64,000 nucleotides of DNA from the NCBI RefSeq assembly GCF_005160265.1, contig NZ_CP039865.1, positions 1,698,828 to 1,762,827 of the forward strand, given 5' to 3'. Shown here piece after piece: positions 1 to 9,214 of the stretch (position 1 is the first letter of the stretch; each line of letters starts with the position of its first letter). The notes below the pieces were generated by a model that saw nothing but the letters and a program-made list of their open reading frames with translations, did not search any database and was not told where the DNA came from. Source of the stretch: Phreatobacter aquaticus. GTDB lineage: Bacteria; Pseudomonadota; Alphaproteobacteria; Rhizobiales; Phreatobacteraceae. The translations under genes and the position numbers were made by a program.

Positions 1-531
1 AGTCAGCGCGTCCAGCGCACCGAAGGGCTCGTCCATCAGGATCAGCTTGGGATCATGAACCAGTGCCCGAGCAATGGCCGCGCGCTGCTGCATGCCGCCG
101 GAGAGTTCGTAGGGGTATTTGTCCTCGAAGCCGGCGAGGCCGACCATGGCGAGGAGATCGTGGGCGCGCGCCTTCGCGGCTTTCGCCGGGAGGCCAAGAA
201 TATCCGCGGGCAGCAGGACGTTTTCCAGAATGGTCCGCCATTTCAGCAGCAGCGCCTGCTGGAACACCATGCCGACATCGCGGCCGGGCTCGAAGGCGGT
301 GCGGCCATTGCCTATCGACACCGTGCCGCCATCAGCATCGTGCAGGCCGGCGAGGATCTTCAGGACCGTGGTCTTGCCGCAGCCGGAGGGGCCGACAAGC
401 GCGACCATATCGCCCTCGGCCACCTCCATCGTGACATCGGACACGGCGGTGAAGCGCTTCGCGCCGCTGCCATAGGTCTTGACCACATTGGTCAGCCGGA
501 TCAGCGGTTCGGCAAGGGTCGCGGTCGTCAT
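1..531 (-). CDS. ABC transporter ATP-binding protein (nitrate/taurine family), 3' end outside window
   Basis: This is the first 177 residues of the ATPase of an importer; the remaining C-terminal part lies beyond the window edge. Walker A GPSGCGKTT is at residues 47-55, the signature LSGGMQQR at 143-150, Walker B LILMDEP at 163-169, followed by the GALDALT D-loop typical of SsuB/TauB/NrtD-like ATPases. It would hydrolyse ATP on the cytoplasmic side to drive the permease encoded upstream at 3500-4303. Its start codon overlaps the stop of the DapA-like gene by four bases (ATGA), so the two are translationally coupled. The substrate is unknown. Any binding protein would have to lie outside the window. 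Confidence 0.93.
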   Translation of the reverse strand, partial: MTTATLAEPLIRLTNVVKTYGSGAKRFTAVSDVTMEVAEGDMVALVGPSGCGKTTVLKILAGLHDADGGTVSIGNGRTAFEPGRDVGMVFQQALLLKWRTILENVLLPADILGLPAKAAKARAHDLLAMVGLAGFEDKYPYELSGGMQQRAAIARALVHDPKLILMDEPFGALDALT

Positions 532-1589
532 GCGAGCCAGCGCGCGAGGTTGGCCGCGACGAAGGCGTCGTCGGCGAGGTCGGCATGGTCCACCGAGACC
601 CGGTCGATCAGCTCGGACTGGCCAGGGGAGAGGCCCTCCTTGGGGTTGAGGCACCAGATGCCCTCGAGCAGTCCCTGCCGGCGCAGCACTTCGTGGCAGC
701 CGGCAATGCAGCCATGGAAGGCGTTGGCGACATCGAAGAAGGCGGCGTTGCAATCGGTGACGCGGGCATCGAGCGCCAGGATCTCGGCGGGAACGGCGGG
801 GGCGGCAGCGGCCTGTTTCAACCGGGCGAGCAGATCGACCGCGCCCTTGGTCCAGACCGACCAATGGCCGAGCAACCCGCCCTGGAAGCGCACCGTCACG
901 GGCTTGCCGTCGCGCATCGCGACGAAGGGCGTGACGAGGTCGAGCACGATATGGTCGTCATTGCCGGTATAGAGCGTGATCCGGTCCTCGGCGCCCGCCG
1001 CGATCAGGCCGTGGACGACGTCGAGCGTGCGGTAGCGGTGGAACGGCGCGGCCTTGATCGCCACGACGTTGTCGATGGAACAGAAGCGCTTCCAGAACCC
1101 GGCCGAGAGGTCCATGCCGCCGACCGCCGGTTGCAGATAGAAGCCGACCAGCGGGATTTCCTCGGCCACGCGCTCACAATGGGCGATGATCGCGTCCTCG
1201 CTCGCGCCCTTCATGGCGGCGAGGCTCAAGAGGCCGGCATGATAGCCGAGCGACACCGCGAGCTTCGCCTCGCGCACCGCCTGCTCGGTCTTGCCGCACA
1301 CGCCGGCGATCATCACGAGGGGGCGCGCAGTCCAGGCCTTGGCGTCTTCCATGGCCGCCGAGAGGACCGGCTCGTAGAGCCCGACATCGCGGATCTCGAA
1401 CTGGGTCGTATGGACGCCGACCGCGAGGCCGCCGGCGCCGGAATCGACGTAATAGCGAGTGAGCGCGCGCTGGCGCCGGCGGTCGAATTGGCGGTTCGCG
1501 TCCAGCGCCAGCGGATGGGCCGGAATGACCGCGCCACCCTTCAGGATGGCCATGACCTCGGCGGGAAGCGCGCTGCGGTGAAGTCCCAT
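528..1589 (-). CDS. DapA/N-acetylneuraminate lyase family aldolase-like protein
   Basis: A 353-residue TIM-barrel protein of the class I aldolase family that includes dihydrodipicolinate synthase, NanA and KDG aldolases. The Schiff-base lysine is Lys179 (VVAIKAAP) and the conserved tyrosine is Tyr151 (GFYLQP), so it is probably catalytic. It is about 50 residues longer than the usual family length of about 300, with the extra sequence at the C-terminus. Members make or break carbon-carbon bonds next to a keto acid. It sits inside an ABC transporter operon, which suggests it processes the imported compound. True DapA function in lysine synthesis is unlikely given this context. Confidence 0.85.
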   Translation of the reverse strand: MGLHRSALPAEVMAILKGGAVIPAHPLALDANRQFDRRRQRALTRYYVDSGAGGLAVGVHTTQFEIRDVGLYEPVLSAAMEDAKAWTARPLVMIAGVCGKTEQAVREAKLAVSLGYHAGLLSLAAMKGASEDAIIAHCERVAEEIPLVGFYLQPAVGGMDLSAGFWKRFCSIDNVVAIKAAPFHRYRTLDVVHGLIAAGAEDRITLYTGNDDHIVLDLVTPFVAMRDGKPVTVRFQGGLLGHWSVWTKGAVDLLARLKQAAAAPAVPAEILALDARVTDCNAAFFDVANAFHGCIAGCHEVLRRQGLLEGIWCLNPKEGLSPGQSELIDRVSVDHADLADDAFVAANLARWLA

Positions 1590-1606
1590 GCTTGTCCCCT
1601 TGGATG

Positions 1607-2446
1607 TCAGCCGAGTTCCGGCCCGGCAATGGCGAAGAGTGTGTCGGGTGAGCCGAACGGCTCGGCGCGGCCATGGGCCATGCGCAGATAAGGCCGCTCT
1701 TTCGTGAAACCGTGGCGCGTGAGCAGGGCCTCGATCCCCGTCCGGCCCTCCGGCACGTCGATCAGGACCGGGCCGTCAATGATGGCGAGCGCGGCTTCAA
1801 GCAGGGCGACGGCTGACGCCTCGTCATCGGCGACAACAGGGCCGATGGAGGTGGCTGCGCGGCCGGGCCGGGCCAGCACGAAGCCGTTGGCGGCGGGCAT
1901 GACGAGAGCCAGCGCGGGGGCGCGCTCGATCAGCGATGCGACGAGATCGGCGCGCGGCGCACCGAAGGCCTTGGCATCGCGGGCGATGATCCAGTCGCGA
2001 TCGGATTCGCCGGCCTGCGCGATGCCGGCAGCGACGTCGCCGCTTCCGGGGCTTGTGCCCCGCCAGCGCCAGAGCGGCGCGACGGGCAGAAACCCAAGTG
2101 GCCGATAGATCCGTTCCCCCGCCGGGGTCGCGTCCAGCACCGGCACGCAGCCGAGCTCGGCGAGATCGGCTGTCGCCTGTTTCAGGATCGCCGTGCCGAT
2201 GCCGCGGCCGCGCGCGGCCCTGGTCGTCAGCACCATGCTGATCCAGCCGAAGCCGGCATAGGGCAGGATCGCGCCGGTCGCGACGATTGCGTCGCCCTCA
2301 CGCAGGCCATAGACCACGCCGGATCGGAAGAAGATGCGCCAGTCATCGGCCGCCTGGTTCCAGCCGGCTTCCTCCGACAGCGCGAGCGCACCGTCGAGCG
2401 CGGTCTCGTCGAGCCGGACGATGTCGAAACCGTCAGTATGCGCCAT
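1607..2446 (-). CDS. GNAT family N-acetyltransferase
   Basis: A 279-residue protein with a GNAT fold in its N-terminal half. The acetyl-CoA pyrophosphate loop ARGRGIGTA is near residues 78-86, followed by a helix and the typical YRPLGF segment near 130. The C-terminal half (about 135-279) resembles the second domain of YitH/HolE-type GNAT proteins. It would acetylate an amine of a small molecule or protein; the substrate is not recognisable. The ATG start overlaps the end of the upstream epimerase-like gene by 14 bases, so it belongs to the ABC operon. It may act on the same imported compound, but this is inference only. Confidence 0.85.
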   Translation of the reverse strand: MAHTDGFDIVRLDETALDGALALSEEAGWNQAADDWRIFFRSGVVYGLREGDAIVATGAILPYAGFGWISMVLTTRAARGRGIGTAILKQATADLAELGCVPVLDATPAGERIYRPLGFLPVAPLWRWRGTSPGSGDVAAGIAQAGESDRDWIIARDAKAFGAPRADLVASLIERAPALALVMPAANGFVLARPGRAATSIGPVVADDEASAVALLEAALAIIDGPVLIDVPEGRTGIEALLTRHGFTKERPYLRMAHGRAEPFGSPDTLFAIAGPELG

Positions 2447-3494
2447 CCCGCACCTCGAAATGGGTGGGCTTGCCGAGGCCCGGCTGGTTGCGGCCGACCC
2501 AGTCGGCGACCCAGTCGATCATGCGGGCAAGCGGCACGGAGGGATAGCCGAACAGGCGGGCGGCCTCGGCGGCATTGTTGAGCCAGGCGGTGGGCGCTTC
2601 CTCGCCGGTGATGACGGGGCTCTTGCCGAGCCGCTCGCCGAATGCCTTGGCCAGCCAGCGCACCGCAATGGTCTCCGGGCCGGTGACGTTGAGCGGGCTT
2701 GCCGGAACCGTCGCGTGTGCCAACGCCCTGAGCGCCTGGGCGTTGGCATCGCCCTGCCAGATGACGTTGACATGGCCCATGGAGACATCGATCTCAAGCC
2801 CATCGCGCACCGCGCTCGCCACATCGAATAGCACGCCATAGCGCAGGTCGATCGCGTAGTTGAGGCGGAACAGCCGACCGGGCGTGCCGTGGACGCCGGA
2901 GAAATAGCTCATCATCCGCTCCCGCCCGATGCAGGAATTGGCATATTCGCCCGGCGGATTGAGAGGCATGTCCTCGGTCGCGCCCTGACCGGCGGTCGAC
3001 ACGAAGGGATAGACGCAGCCGGTGGAGAAGGTGACGATCCGCGAGGCCCTGAAGGCTTCCGCGACGATCGTCGGCACATGGACGTTCATCGCCCAGGTCA
3101 GCGGCTGGTCGCCGGAGGCGCCGAACTTCCGGCCGGCCATCATGATGACATTGGCCGCCTTGGGCAGCGCCTCGACGGCGGCGCGATCCAGGAGGTCGCA
3201 AGCGATGGTCTCGATGTCGTAGAGCGCGAGTTCGTCGCGGAGCGCGGGATCGCTGAAGCGGGCCACGCCGATGATGCGTTTAGCCGGCGCGGCATTGCGG
3301 GCGAGGCGCGCCAGCGTCGGGCCCATCTTGCCGCCGACGCCGAGGATCATGATGTCGCCGTCGAGGCTGGCCAGATCGTGGGCGAGCGCCTTTGTCGGTA
3401 GCGCCATGAAGGCGTCGATTTCCTCCGCCGTCTCGAAGCGCTCGGGAAGATCAGCGGGATCGAGCCAGATGGTGCCGTCGTCGAGGTCGGTCAT
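2433..3494 (-). CDS. NAD-dependent epimerase/dehydratase-like protein lacking the catalytic lysine
   Basis: A 353-residue extended short-chain dehydrogenase-fold protein. The Rossmann motif GVGGKMG is at residues 52-58 and the active-site strand STGCVYP at 157-163. The catalytic YxxxK is degenerate: Tyr184 is followed four residues later by Cys188 ([10 protein letters not shown]), although the downstream Glu is kept. It therefore probably binds a dinucleotide but may not catalyse normal hydride transfer. The start is the ATG six bases after the permease stop. Longer in-frame extensions upstream run through permease codons in another frame and were rejected. Its place in the operon suggests work on the transported compound. 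Confidence 0.82.
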   Translation of the reverse strand: MTDLDDGTIWLDPADLPERFETAEEIDAFMALPTKALAHDLASLDGDIMILGVGGKMGPTLARLARNAAPAKRIIGVARFSDPALRDELALYDIETIACDLLDRAAVEALPKAANVIMMAGRKFGASGDQPLTWAMNVHVPTIVAEAFRASRIVTFSTGCVYPFVSTAGQGATEDMPLNPPGEYANSCIGRERMMSYFSGVHGTPGRLFRLNYAIDLRYGVLFDVASAVRDGLEIDVSMGHVNVIWQGDANAQALRALAHATVPASPLNVTGPETIAVRWLAKAFGERLGKSPVITGEEAPTAWLNNAAEAARLFGYPSVPLARMIDWVADWVGRNQPGLGKPTHFEVRDGAY

Positions 3495-3499
3495 GTCGG

Positions 3500-4303
3500 T
3501 CACTTTCTGGCGTCGCGCGGCACGAACAGGAGCTCCAGGCCGAGGACGGCCAGATAGAGCGCGACGCCGATGAAGGTCAGGATCAGCACGGCCATGAACA
3601 TGGCCGGCGTGTCGAGGGAGGCCTGCACCTGGATCATCAGGTAGGCGAGGCCGCGGTCGGAGGCGATGAACTCGCCGACGACGGCACCGGCCACCGCCAG
3701 GATGGCCGCCACCTTCATGCCGGAGAAGATATAGGGCAGCGATCCTGGCAGCTGGATGTAGCGAAACATCTTCCAGCGCGAGCCTTTGAGCGATTTCACG
3801 AGATCGAGCAGGTCCGGCTCCACCTCGCGCAGGCCTCTGAGCGTCGTCAGCAGGACGGGGAAGAAGCAGAGCGAGAAGGTGATCAGCATGTTGGTGCGGA
3901 TGCCGTAGCTGAACCACACGATGACCAGCGGCCCAAGCGCCACCTTGGGGATCATGTTGAGGGTGACCAGCAGCGGGAAGACCGCCAGCGTCAGGATGCG
4001 CGACCAGGAGAAGACCAGCGCCAGGGCCACACCAAAGACCACCGCCAGCGCATAGCCGCCGAGGATCTCGATGGTGGAAACCAGCGTGTTGTCCCACCAG
4101 GCGTAGCTGGTCTTGGAGAGCGTCGCGAGAATGTCGGTCGGTGCCGGCAGGACGAAGGCCGGCAGCGAGGTCATCCGCACGCCGAACTGCCAGGCCAGAA
4201 CCAGCGCGACATGAACGCCGACGATGGCCGCCCAGCGGCCGAGATTGGCCCGCCAGGCGGGGCCATCGGCGCTGGGTTGGGTCTGGTTGGGCGCGTCGGC
4301 CAT
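3500..4303 (-). CDS. ABC transporter permease (TauC/SsuC type)
   Basis: A 267-residue inner-membrane permease of the binding-protein-dependent transport family, with about six hydrophobic segments. The first is near residues 22-40. The cytoplasmic EAA loop is recognisable where [20 protein letters not shown] couples to the ATPase. It forms the membrane channel of an importer with the ATPase at the window edge. It is first in the operon. The ATG chosen (MADAPNQ) follows a GGGGAC-type Shine-Dalgarno region; 20 residues upstream remain open but lack family similarity. A perfect palindrome lies 57 bases upstream of this start. Confidence 0.92.
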   Translation of the reverse strand: MADAPNQTQPSADGPAWRANLGRWAAIVGVHVALVLAWQFGVRMTSLPAFVLPAPTDILATLSKTSYAWWDNTLVSTIEILGGYALAVVFGVALALVFSWSRILTLAVFPLLVTLNMIPKVALGPLVIVWFSYGIRTNMLITFSLCFFPVLLTTLRGLREVEPDLLDLVKSLKGSRWKMFRYIQLPGSLPYIFSGMKVAAILAVAGAVVGEFIASDRGLAYLMIQVQASLDTPAMFMAVLILTFIGVALYLAVLGLELLFVPRDARK

Positions 4304-4359
4304 GGGTCCCCGTCGACCAGGTTGTGATGAGGGGAGGCTATGGGCGCGACGACGGGATG

Positions 4360-4375
4360 TCAACCAATTGGTTGA
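4360..4375. promoter_or_regulatory. Perfect 16-bp palindrome, probable operator of the ABC/enzyme operon
   Basis: TCAACCAATTGGTTGA is its own reverse complement and lies 57 bases upstream of the permease start, in otherwise GC-rich DNA. Size and position fit the binding site of a dimeric repressor. The half-site TCAACC is not one I can assign to a regulator family. No regulator gene is adjacent inside the window; it may be encoded downstream of the ATPase, past the window edge. Confidence 0.6.
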
Positions 4376-4384
4376 TATCGGATA

Positions 4385-4605
4385 TGCCTCATCCGCAGCC
4401 CGTGAGGCGGTGACATTGGCCCCTCACGCTCGCCCTCTCTCCGCAGGCGGGGAGAGGGGATTCCAGCGCGCTTTCGGTGTCCTGCAATCCCGTTCCGGGT
4501 CGATCGGCATCACATTCTGGCTGGCCACGGGCCGATGGCGCGCATCACCTCTCCCCCTGGAGGGGAAAGGTCATTAGCGCAGTTGCCGGGTGAGGGGGGC
4601 ACTCG
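4385..4605. repeat. Intergenic palindromic repeat elements between ABC operon and usp
   Basis: This gene-free stretch carries two units of a C-rich/G-rich inverted repeat. The first, at 4433-4458, has 12-base arms (CCCTCTCTCCGC and GCGGGGAGAGGG) separated by two bases with one wobble. The second is at 4552-4574 (CTCTCCCC...AGGGGAAAG) and is followed by GCCGGGTGAGGGGGGC. Such CCTCTCCCC/GGGGAGAGG modules with GGGTGAGGG are common dispersed intergenic repeats in Hyphomicrobiales. They may also terminate the usp transcript, which runs toward them. No coding potential is evident. Confidence 0.55.
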
Positions 4606-4650
4606 CCAAAAGCCGCCACGGCCGAAGAACCAGCGACTGGCCTTCTACCC

Positions 4651-5481
4651 TCAATGCGCCATCAGCATGGGCACTGTCGCCTTGGCGAGCAGATGGGCGG
4701 TGGCGCCGCCGAAGATCATCTGGCGCAGCCGGCTCTGGGTATAGGCGCCCTTGAACATGAGGTCGCCGCCCACCCGCGTGGTCTCTTCCTGGAAGGCCTG
4801 TCCGATCGAGCGCGAGCCGAGCTCCACCTTCACATTGGTCACCGGCAGGCCGTAGCGCAGCAGATGCTCCGTCAGCGCCGCGGCCGGCGGCCCGCGCACG
4901 CCGATATCGTCAATGCCCAGCACCGTGATCTTCTCGGCGGCCTTGAGCAGGCCCATGCCGTGCGACACCGTTCGCGCCGTCTCCGAACTGTTGTTCCAGG
5001 CGATCACCACATGCTTGCCGAAATTGGCGCCCTGGCCCGGCGGCACCACCAGCACGGGACGGCCGCTTTCGAACAGGCATTCGTCGAGCACGATGGAGGA
5101 GCCGACGGTGCCGTCGCGGCGCGGCAAGGGCAGCACGGTGACGTCATAGACGCGGGCATGTTCGGCAATGGTCAGGCGCGGACCGGTCGTCCGCTCGATC
5201 CAGGCAAAGCTCGGTTGGCCCTGGCCGGCCGGCGACAGGCCAGCCTCGGTCATCGCGCGGTTGAAGATCTTGGCAGAAGAGGCCTCGATCTCGGCCTCGC
5301 GCTGCTGCACGAAGGCGAGATCGCCCTGCGCCACGAAGCCATCGAGGGCGACGAGCCCCAGCGGCGTATCGATCGAAATGCCGCCGACATGCCCTGCATT
5401 GCGGCGCGCCAGACCGATGGCGCATTCATAGACCGCCTCCTGCGAGCCGTCGGGGAAAGTTGGGACAAGGATGCTTTTCAT
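4651..5481 (-). CDS. Universal stress protein, tandem UspA domains
   Basis: A 276-residue cytoplasmic protein, about twice the size of a single Usp domain. It begins MKSILVPTFPDGS, the usual first beta strand of UspA. The C-terminal domain ends with a QMIFGGATAHLLAKATVPML segment, the family's canonical ATP-loop and tail (GG-x-T-x-H-x5-A-x-VPVL). Such proteins bind nucleotides and help survival under stress or growth arrest; a precise role cannot be read. The ATG preceded by GGGGGA was preferred to a TTG five codons upstream. It is monocistronic, with repeats downstream and the divergent uxaC upstream. Confidence 0.88.
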   Translation of the reverse strand: MKSILVPTFPDGSQEAVYECAIGLARRNAGHVGGISIDTPLGLVALDGFVAQGDLAFVQQREAEIEASSAKIFNRAMTEAGLSPAGQGQPSFAWIERTTGPRLTIAEHARVYDVTVLPLPRRDGTVGSSIVLDECLFESGRPVLVVPPGQGANFGKHVVIAWNNSSETARTVSHGMGLLKAAEKITVLGIDDIGVRGPPAAALTEHLLRYGLPVTNVKVELGSRSIGQAFQEETTRVGGDLMFKGAYTQSRLRQMIFGGATAHLLAKATVPMLMAH

Positions 5482-5655
5482 GACGTCCCCCGCCAATCGG
5501 ATCTGAGGTCAGGCTAGTCCAGCCGGCGCCAAATGCAACCTTCTGATTGGCGGCGGCGCGTGCGTTGACTTCCTGGCGGGCGACCGTAGGTTTCGGCCAA
5601 CAGGATGCTGGCAAGGCGCGCGCGGACGATGCGCCGGCCGGATCGGGGGGACATG

Positions 5656-7092
5656 ATGACGCCACTGCGACTGCCGAGGGCGGAGAACCGTCTCTGCCAT
5701 CCTGACCGGCTGTTTCCCGCGGCCGAGACCACGCGGGCCATCGCCCGCAGGCTCTATGACAGCGTCGCCGGCCTGCCGATCATCTCGCCCCACGGCCATA
5801 CCGACCCGCGCTGGTATGCCGAAAACGAGCCTTTTCCTGATCCGGCCAAGCTGTTCGTCGTGCCGGACCACTATGTCTTCCGCATGCTCTATGCTCAAGG
5901 GTTGCGCATGGAGGATCTGGGTGTGCCGACCCGCGACGGGTCGCCGGTCGAGACCGATCCGCGTGCCATCTGGCGGCGTTTTGCCGCGCATTACCACCTG
6001 TTCCGCGGCACCCCCACGCGGCTCTGGCTGGATCATGCCTTCGCAAGCCTGTTCGGCTTCGAGGAGCGCCTGTCGGCGGCCAATGCCGATGCCACCTACG
6101 ACATCGTGGCCAGGGCACTGGCACAGCCGGCCTACCGGCCGCGGGCCCTTTTCGAGACCTTCGGCATCGAAGCCATCGCGACCACCGAAGGCGCGCTCGA
6201 CGAACTCAACTGGCACGCCATGCTCAAGGCATCGGGCTGGAAGGGCAGGGTGGTCACTACCTATCGCCCCGATGCGGTGGTCGATCCCGAATTCGAGGGT
6301 TTTGCCGGCAATCTCGCCAAGCTCGGCGCCATCACCGGCGAGGATACCGCGACATGGTCCGGCTATCTGGAGGCGCACCGCAAGCGCCGCGCGTTCTTCA
6401 AGACCTATGGCGCCACCGCGAGTGACCATGGCCATGCCTCGGCCCGCACAGCCAATCTCCCGAAGGCCGATGCCGAGCGCCTGTTCGCCAAGGTCGCCGC
6501 AGGCCCGGTGACGGCGGAGGAGGCCGATCTCTTCCGTGGCCAGATGCTGACCGAGATGGCGAAGATGAGCCTCGATGACGGGCTGGTCCTGCAGATCCAT
6601 CCGGGCTCGCGCCGCAACCACAACCGCGCGGTGTTCGAACGCTTCGGCCGCGACATGGGCGCCGATATTCCAGGCGGCACCGATTATGTGACGGCCCTGA
6701 AGCCGCTGCTCGACGCCGTCGGCAACGAGCCGAACCTGACCGTCATCCTGTTCACCCTGGACGAGACCGCCTATTCCCGCGAGCTGGCCCCGCTTGCCGG
6801 CCATTATCCCGCGCTTCGCCTCGGGCCGCCCTGGTGGTTCTTCGATTCGGTCGAGGGCATGAAGCGCTTCAAGGAGCAGGCGATCGAGACGGCGGGTTTC
6901 TACAACACCGTCGGCTTCAATGACGACACACGTGCCTTCCCCTCGATCCCTGCTCGCCATGACGTGGCGCGCCGGGTCGACTGCGCCCATCTCGCCGAAC
7001 TCGTCGCCGACCATCGGCTCGACGAGGACGAGGCAGCGGATCTGGCCGCCGACCTCGCCTATCACCTCGCGAAGAAGGCGTACCGGCTGTGA
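5656..7092 (+). CDS. uxaC: Glucuronate (uronate) isomerase
   Basis: A 478-residue enzyme of the amidohydrolase superfamily that interconverts D-glucuronate/D-fructuronate and D-galacturonate/D-tagaturonate, the first step of hexuronate catabolism. The N-terminal metal-binding motif SPHGHTDPRWYAEN is intact, and the C-terminal GFNDDTRAF(P)SIPARHDVARR block is typical of UxaC. Length matches the family (about 470). ATG codons occur at 5653 and 5656; a GGGGGG stretch ending at 5650 spaces better for the second. It overlaps the following uxuB gene by four bases, giving a two-gene operon for uronate breakdown. No uronate transporter or regulator is adjacent. Confidence 0.95.
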   Translation: MTPLRLPRAENRLCHPDRLFPAAETTRAIARRLYDSVAGLPIISPHGHTDPRWYAENEPFPDPAKLFVVPDHYVFRMLYAQGLRMEDLGVPTRDGSPVETDPRAIWRRFAAHYHLFRGTPTRLWLDHAFASLFGFEERLSAANADATYDIVARALAQPAYRPRALFETFGIEAIATTEGALDELNWHAMLKASGWKGRVVTTYRPDAVVDPEFEGFAGNLAKLGAITGEDTATWSGYLEAHRKRRAFFKTYGATASDHGHASARTANLPKADAERLFAKVAAGPVTAEEADLFRGQMLTEMAKMSLDDGLVLQIHPGSRRNHNRAVFERFGRDMGADIPGGTDYVTALKPLLDAVGNEPNLTVILFTLDETAYSRELAPLAGHYPALRLGPPWWFFDSVEGMKRFKEQAIETAGFYNTVGFNDDTRAFPSIPARHDVARRVDCAHLAELVADHRLDEDEAADLAADLAYHLAKKAYRL

Positions 7093-8558
7093 AGCGGTTG
7101 TCCATGCAGACCCTCGCCGCGCTGCCGGCGACTGTTGCCCGGCCGGCCTATGATCGTGCGCGCATCACGCCGGGCATCGTCCATCTCGGCATTGGTGCCT
7201 TCCACCGGGCCCACCAGGCCGTCGTCATCGACGACCGGCTCAATGCCGGCGAGACCTCCTGGGGCATCATCGGCGCGTCGCTGCGCTCCCCCGATACCCG
7301 TGACGCCCTGAACCCACAGGACGGGCTCTATACACTCGCCGTGCGCTCGGCCGCGCCGCCGCAATACCGCCTCATCGGCTCGATCTCGGATGTGCTGGTC
7401 GCGCCGGAAGACCCGGAAGCGCTGCTCGCCCGCCTTGCCGATCCCGCCATCCGCATCGTCTCGCTGACCGTCACCGAAAAGGGCTATTGCCACGACCCGG
7501 CGACCGGCTCGCTGAACGAGGACCATCCCGATGTCCGCCACGATCTGACGGCGGCCCTGCCGCGCTCGGCGCCGGGCTATCTGGTGGAGGCGCTGGCGCG
7601 CCGCCGCAAAGCGGGCTTGAAGCCCTTCACCGTGCTCTGCTGCGACAATCTTCCCTCGAACGGTGCGACCGTGAAGCGGGTGCTGACGCGCTTCGCGACC
7701 TTGCGCGATCCCGATCTCGGCCGATGGCTGGCCGATGAGCTGGCCTGCCCCTCCACCATGGTCGACCGCATCGTGCCGGCGACCACCGATGAGGATCGTG
7801 CCCAGGTCTCGCAGGCGCTTGGCCTCATCGATGCCTGGCCGGTCATGGCCGAGCCGTTCTGGCAATGGGTGGTGGAGGACCATTTCCCGACCGGGCGGCC
7901 GGATCTGGCGGCAAGCGGCGTCGAACTGGTCAAGGATGTCGCCCCCTTCGAGCTGATGAAGCTCCGCCTGCTCAACGGCTCGCATTCGACGCTCGCCTAT
8001 CTCGGTTATCTCTCGGGCCGCGAGACCATCGCGGATGCCGTCGGCCGGGATGTGCTGCGCAAGGTCGTGAGCCGGCTCATGGAAGAGGCGACCGTCACCC
8101 TCAAGCCGCTGCCGGGCTTCGATCTCGATGCCTACAAGGCGAGCCTGCTCAACCGTTTCGCCAATCCGGCATTGCGCCACCGCACCTGGCAGATCGCCAT
8201 GGATGGATCGCAGAAGCTGCCGCCGCGCCTCGTTGCCATCTCCCGCGATCGGCTGGTGCGCGGGCTTCCTGTCGGGGTCGCCGCACTGGGCATCGCGGCC
8301 TGGATGCGCTATGTTGCGGGACCCGACGAGGCCGGCCGGCCGATCGATCTGCGCGATCCCATGGCCGACCGTCTGAAGGCTCTGGCCGCCGGTGCCGGCG
8401 GGGATCCGGCGAAGCTTGCAAAGGCGCTGCTCGGCGTCGAGGCGATCTTCGGCGCAGACCTTCCCGCCGATCCGCGTTTTTCGGCGGAAGTCGCCCGGCA
8501 TCTGGCGGGTCTCATGACCCAAGGTGCTGAGCGCACTGCGGAAATGGTGATCGGCTAG
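7089..8558 (+). CDS. uxuB: Fructuronate reductase / mannitol dehydrogenase family protein
   Basis: A 489-residue NAD-dependent polyol dehydrogenase-family enzyme. The dinucleotide-binding segment HLGIGAFHRAHQA lies near residues 32-44, and the catalytic signature KLRLLNGSHSTLAYLG (Lys, Asn, His) is near 291-306. Because it is translationally coupled to uxaC (GTGA overlap), the likely reaction is NADH-dependent reduction of D-fructuronate to D-mannonate. Mannitol or tagaturonate activity cannot be excluded by sequence. The GTG start is used; an ATG five codons downstream (MQTLAAL) is an alternative. The mannonate dehydratase that would follow in the pathway is not in the window. Confidence 0.9.
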   Translation: MKRLSMQTLAALPATVARPAYDRARITPGIVHLGIGAFHRAHQAVVIDDRLNAGETSWGIIGASLRSPDTRDALNPQDGLYTLAVRSAAPPQYRLIGSISDVLVAPEDPEALLARLADPAIRIVSLTVTEKGYCHDPATGSLNEDHPDVRHDLTAALPRSAPGYLVEALARRRKAGLKPFTVLCCDNLPSNGATVKRVLTRFATLRDPDLGRWLADELACPSTMVDRIVPATTDEDRAQVSQALGLIDAWPVMAEPFWQWVVEDHFPTGRPDLAASGVELVKDVAPFELMKLRLLNGSHSTLAYLGYLSGRETIADAVGRDVLRKVVSRLMEEATVTLKPLPGFDLDAYKASLLNRFANPALRHRTWQIAMDGSQKLPPRLVAISRDRLVRGLPVGVAALGIAAWMRYVAGPDEAGRPIDLRDPMADRLKALAAGAGGDPAKLAKALLGVEAIFGADLPADPRFSAEVARHLAGLMTQGAERTAEMVIG

Positions 8559-8598
8559 CCGGAGTGAGCTCTCGCTCCTGTTCCACGAAAGCTCCGCC

Positions 8599-9204
8599 TC
8601 AGAACGTGGTCCGCGAGCGGATCGCGGCGGTGATCGTACCCTCGTCGAGATAGTCGAGTTCGCCACCGACCGGCACGCCATGGGCGAGCCGCGTCACCCT
8701 GACCTCGGTGCCGGCGAGCAGGTCTGTGATGTAGTGGGCGGTGGTCTGGCCATCCACCGTGGCGTTGACCGCCAGGATCACCTCGCGCACCCCGCCATTG
8801 CGCACCCGGTCGACCAGGGTCGCGATGTTGAGGTCGCTCGGACCCACGCCGTCCAGCGGCGACAGCGTGCCGCCCAGCACATGGTACTTGGCGTTGATGG
8901 CGCTGGCCCGCTCCATCGCCCAGAGGTCGGAGACATCCTCCACCACGATGATCACATGGCCGTCGCGGCGCGGATCCGAGCAGATCGTGCAGGGATCGGA
9001 CGTGTCGACATTGCCGCAGGTCGTGCAGATGACGATCTTGTCGAGCGCCTCTTCCAGCGCCGCGGTCAGCGGCTGCATCAGGCTCTCGCGCTTCTTGACC
9101 AGATGCAGCGCCGCGCGCCTGGCCGACCGGGGCCCGAGCCCCGGCAGCTTGGCGAGCAGCTGGATCAGCCGCTCGATCTCAGGTCCGGCAACGCGCTTCT
9201 GCAT
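8599..9204 (-). CDS. recR: Recombination mediator RecR
   Basis: A 201-residue protein of the RecFOR pathway, which loads RecA onto gapped single-stranded DNA. It has an N-terminal helix-hairpin-helix ([17 protein letters not shown], residues 20-36). The zinc finger cysteines are C60, C63, C72 and C75 (CTTCGN...PCTIC). A Toprim domain follows from about residue 83 ([12 protein letters not shown]). Length equals the family norm. It lies downstream of ybaB and dnaX in the classic dnaX-ybaB-recR order. Confidence 0.97.
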   Translation of the reverse strand: MQKRVAGPEIERLIQLLAKLPGLGPRSARRAALHLVKKRESLMQPLTAALEEALDKIVICTTCGNVDTSDPCTICSDPRRDGHVIIVVEDVSDLWAMERASAINAKYHVLGGTLSPLDGVGPSDLNIATLVDRVRNGGVREVILAVNATVDGQTTAHYITDLLAGTEVRVTRLAHGVPVGGELDYLDEGTITAAIRSRTTF

Positions 9205-9214
9205 GGACCCGGTC

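Noticed and set aside
8559-8598. Terminator hairpin between convergent uxuB and recR
   Set aside because: GGAGTGAG/CTCGCTCC could pair, but the loop would be only two bases and no U tract follows on either strand.
5509-8681. Long antisense reading frames (518 and 539 codons) opposite uxaC and uxuB
   Set aside because: They lack protein-family motifs and are Arg/Gly/Ala/His-rich. They mirror the high GC third-position pattern of the real genes on the other strand.
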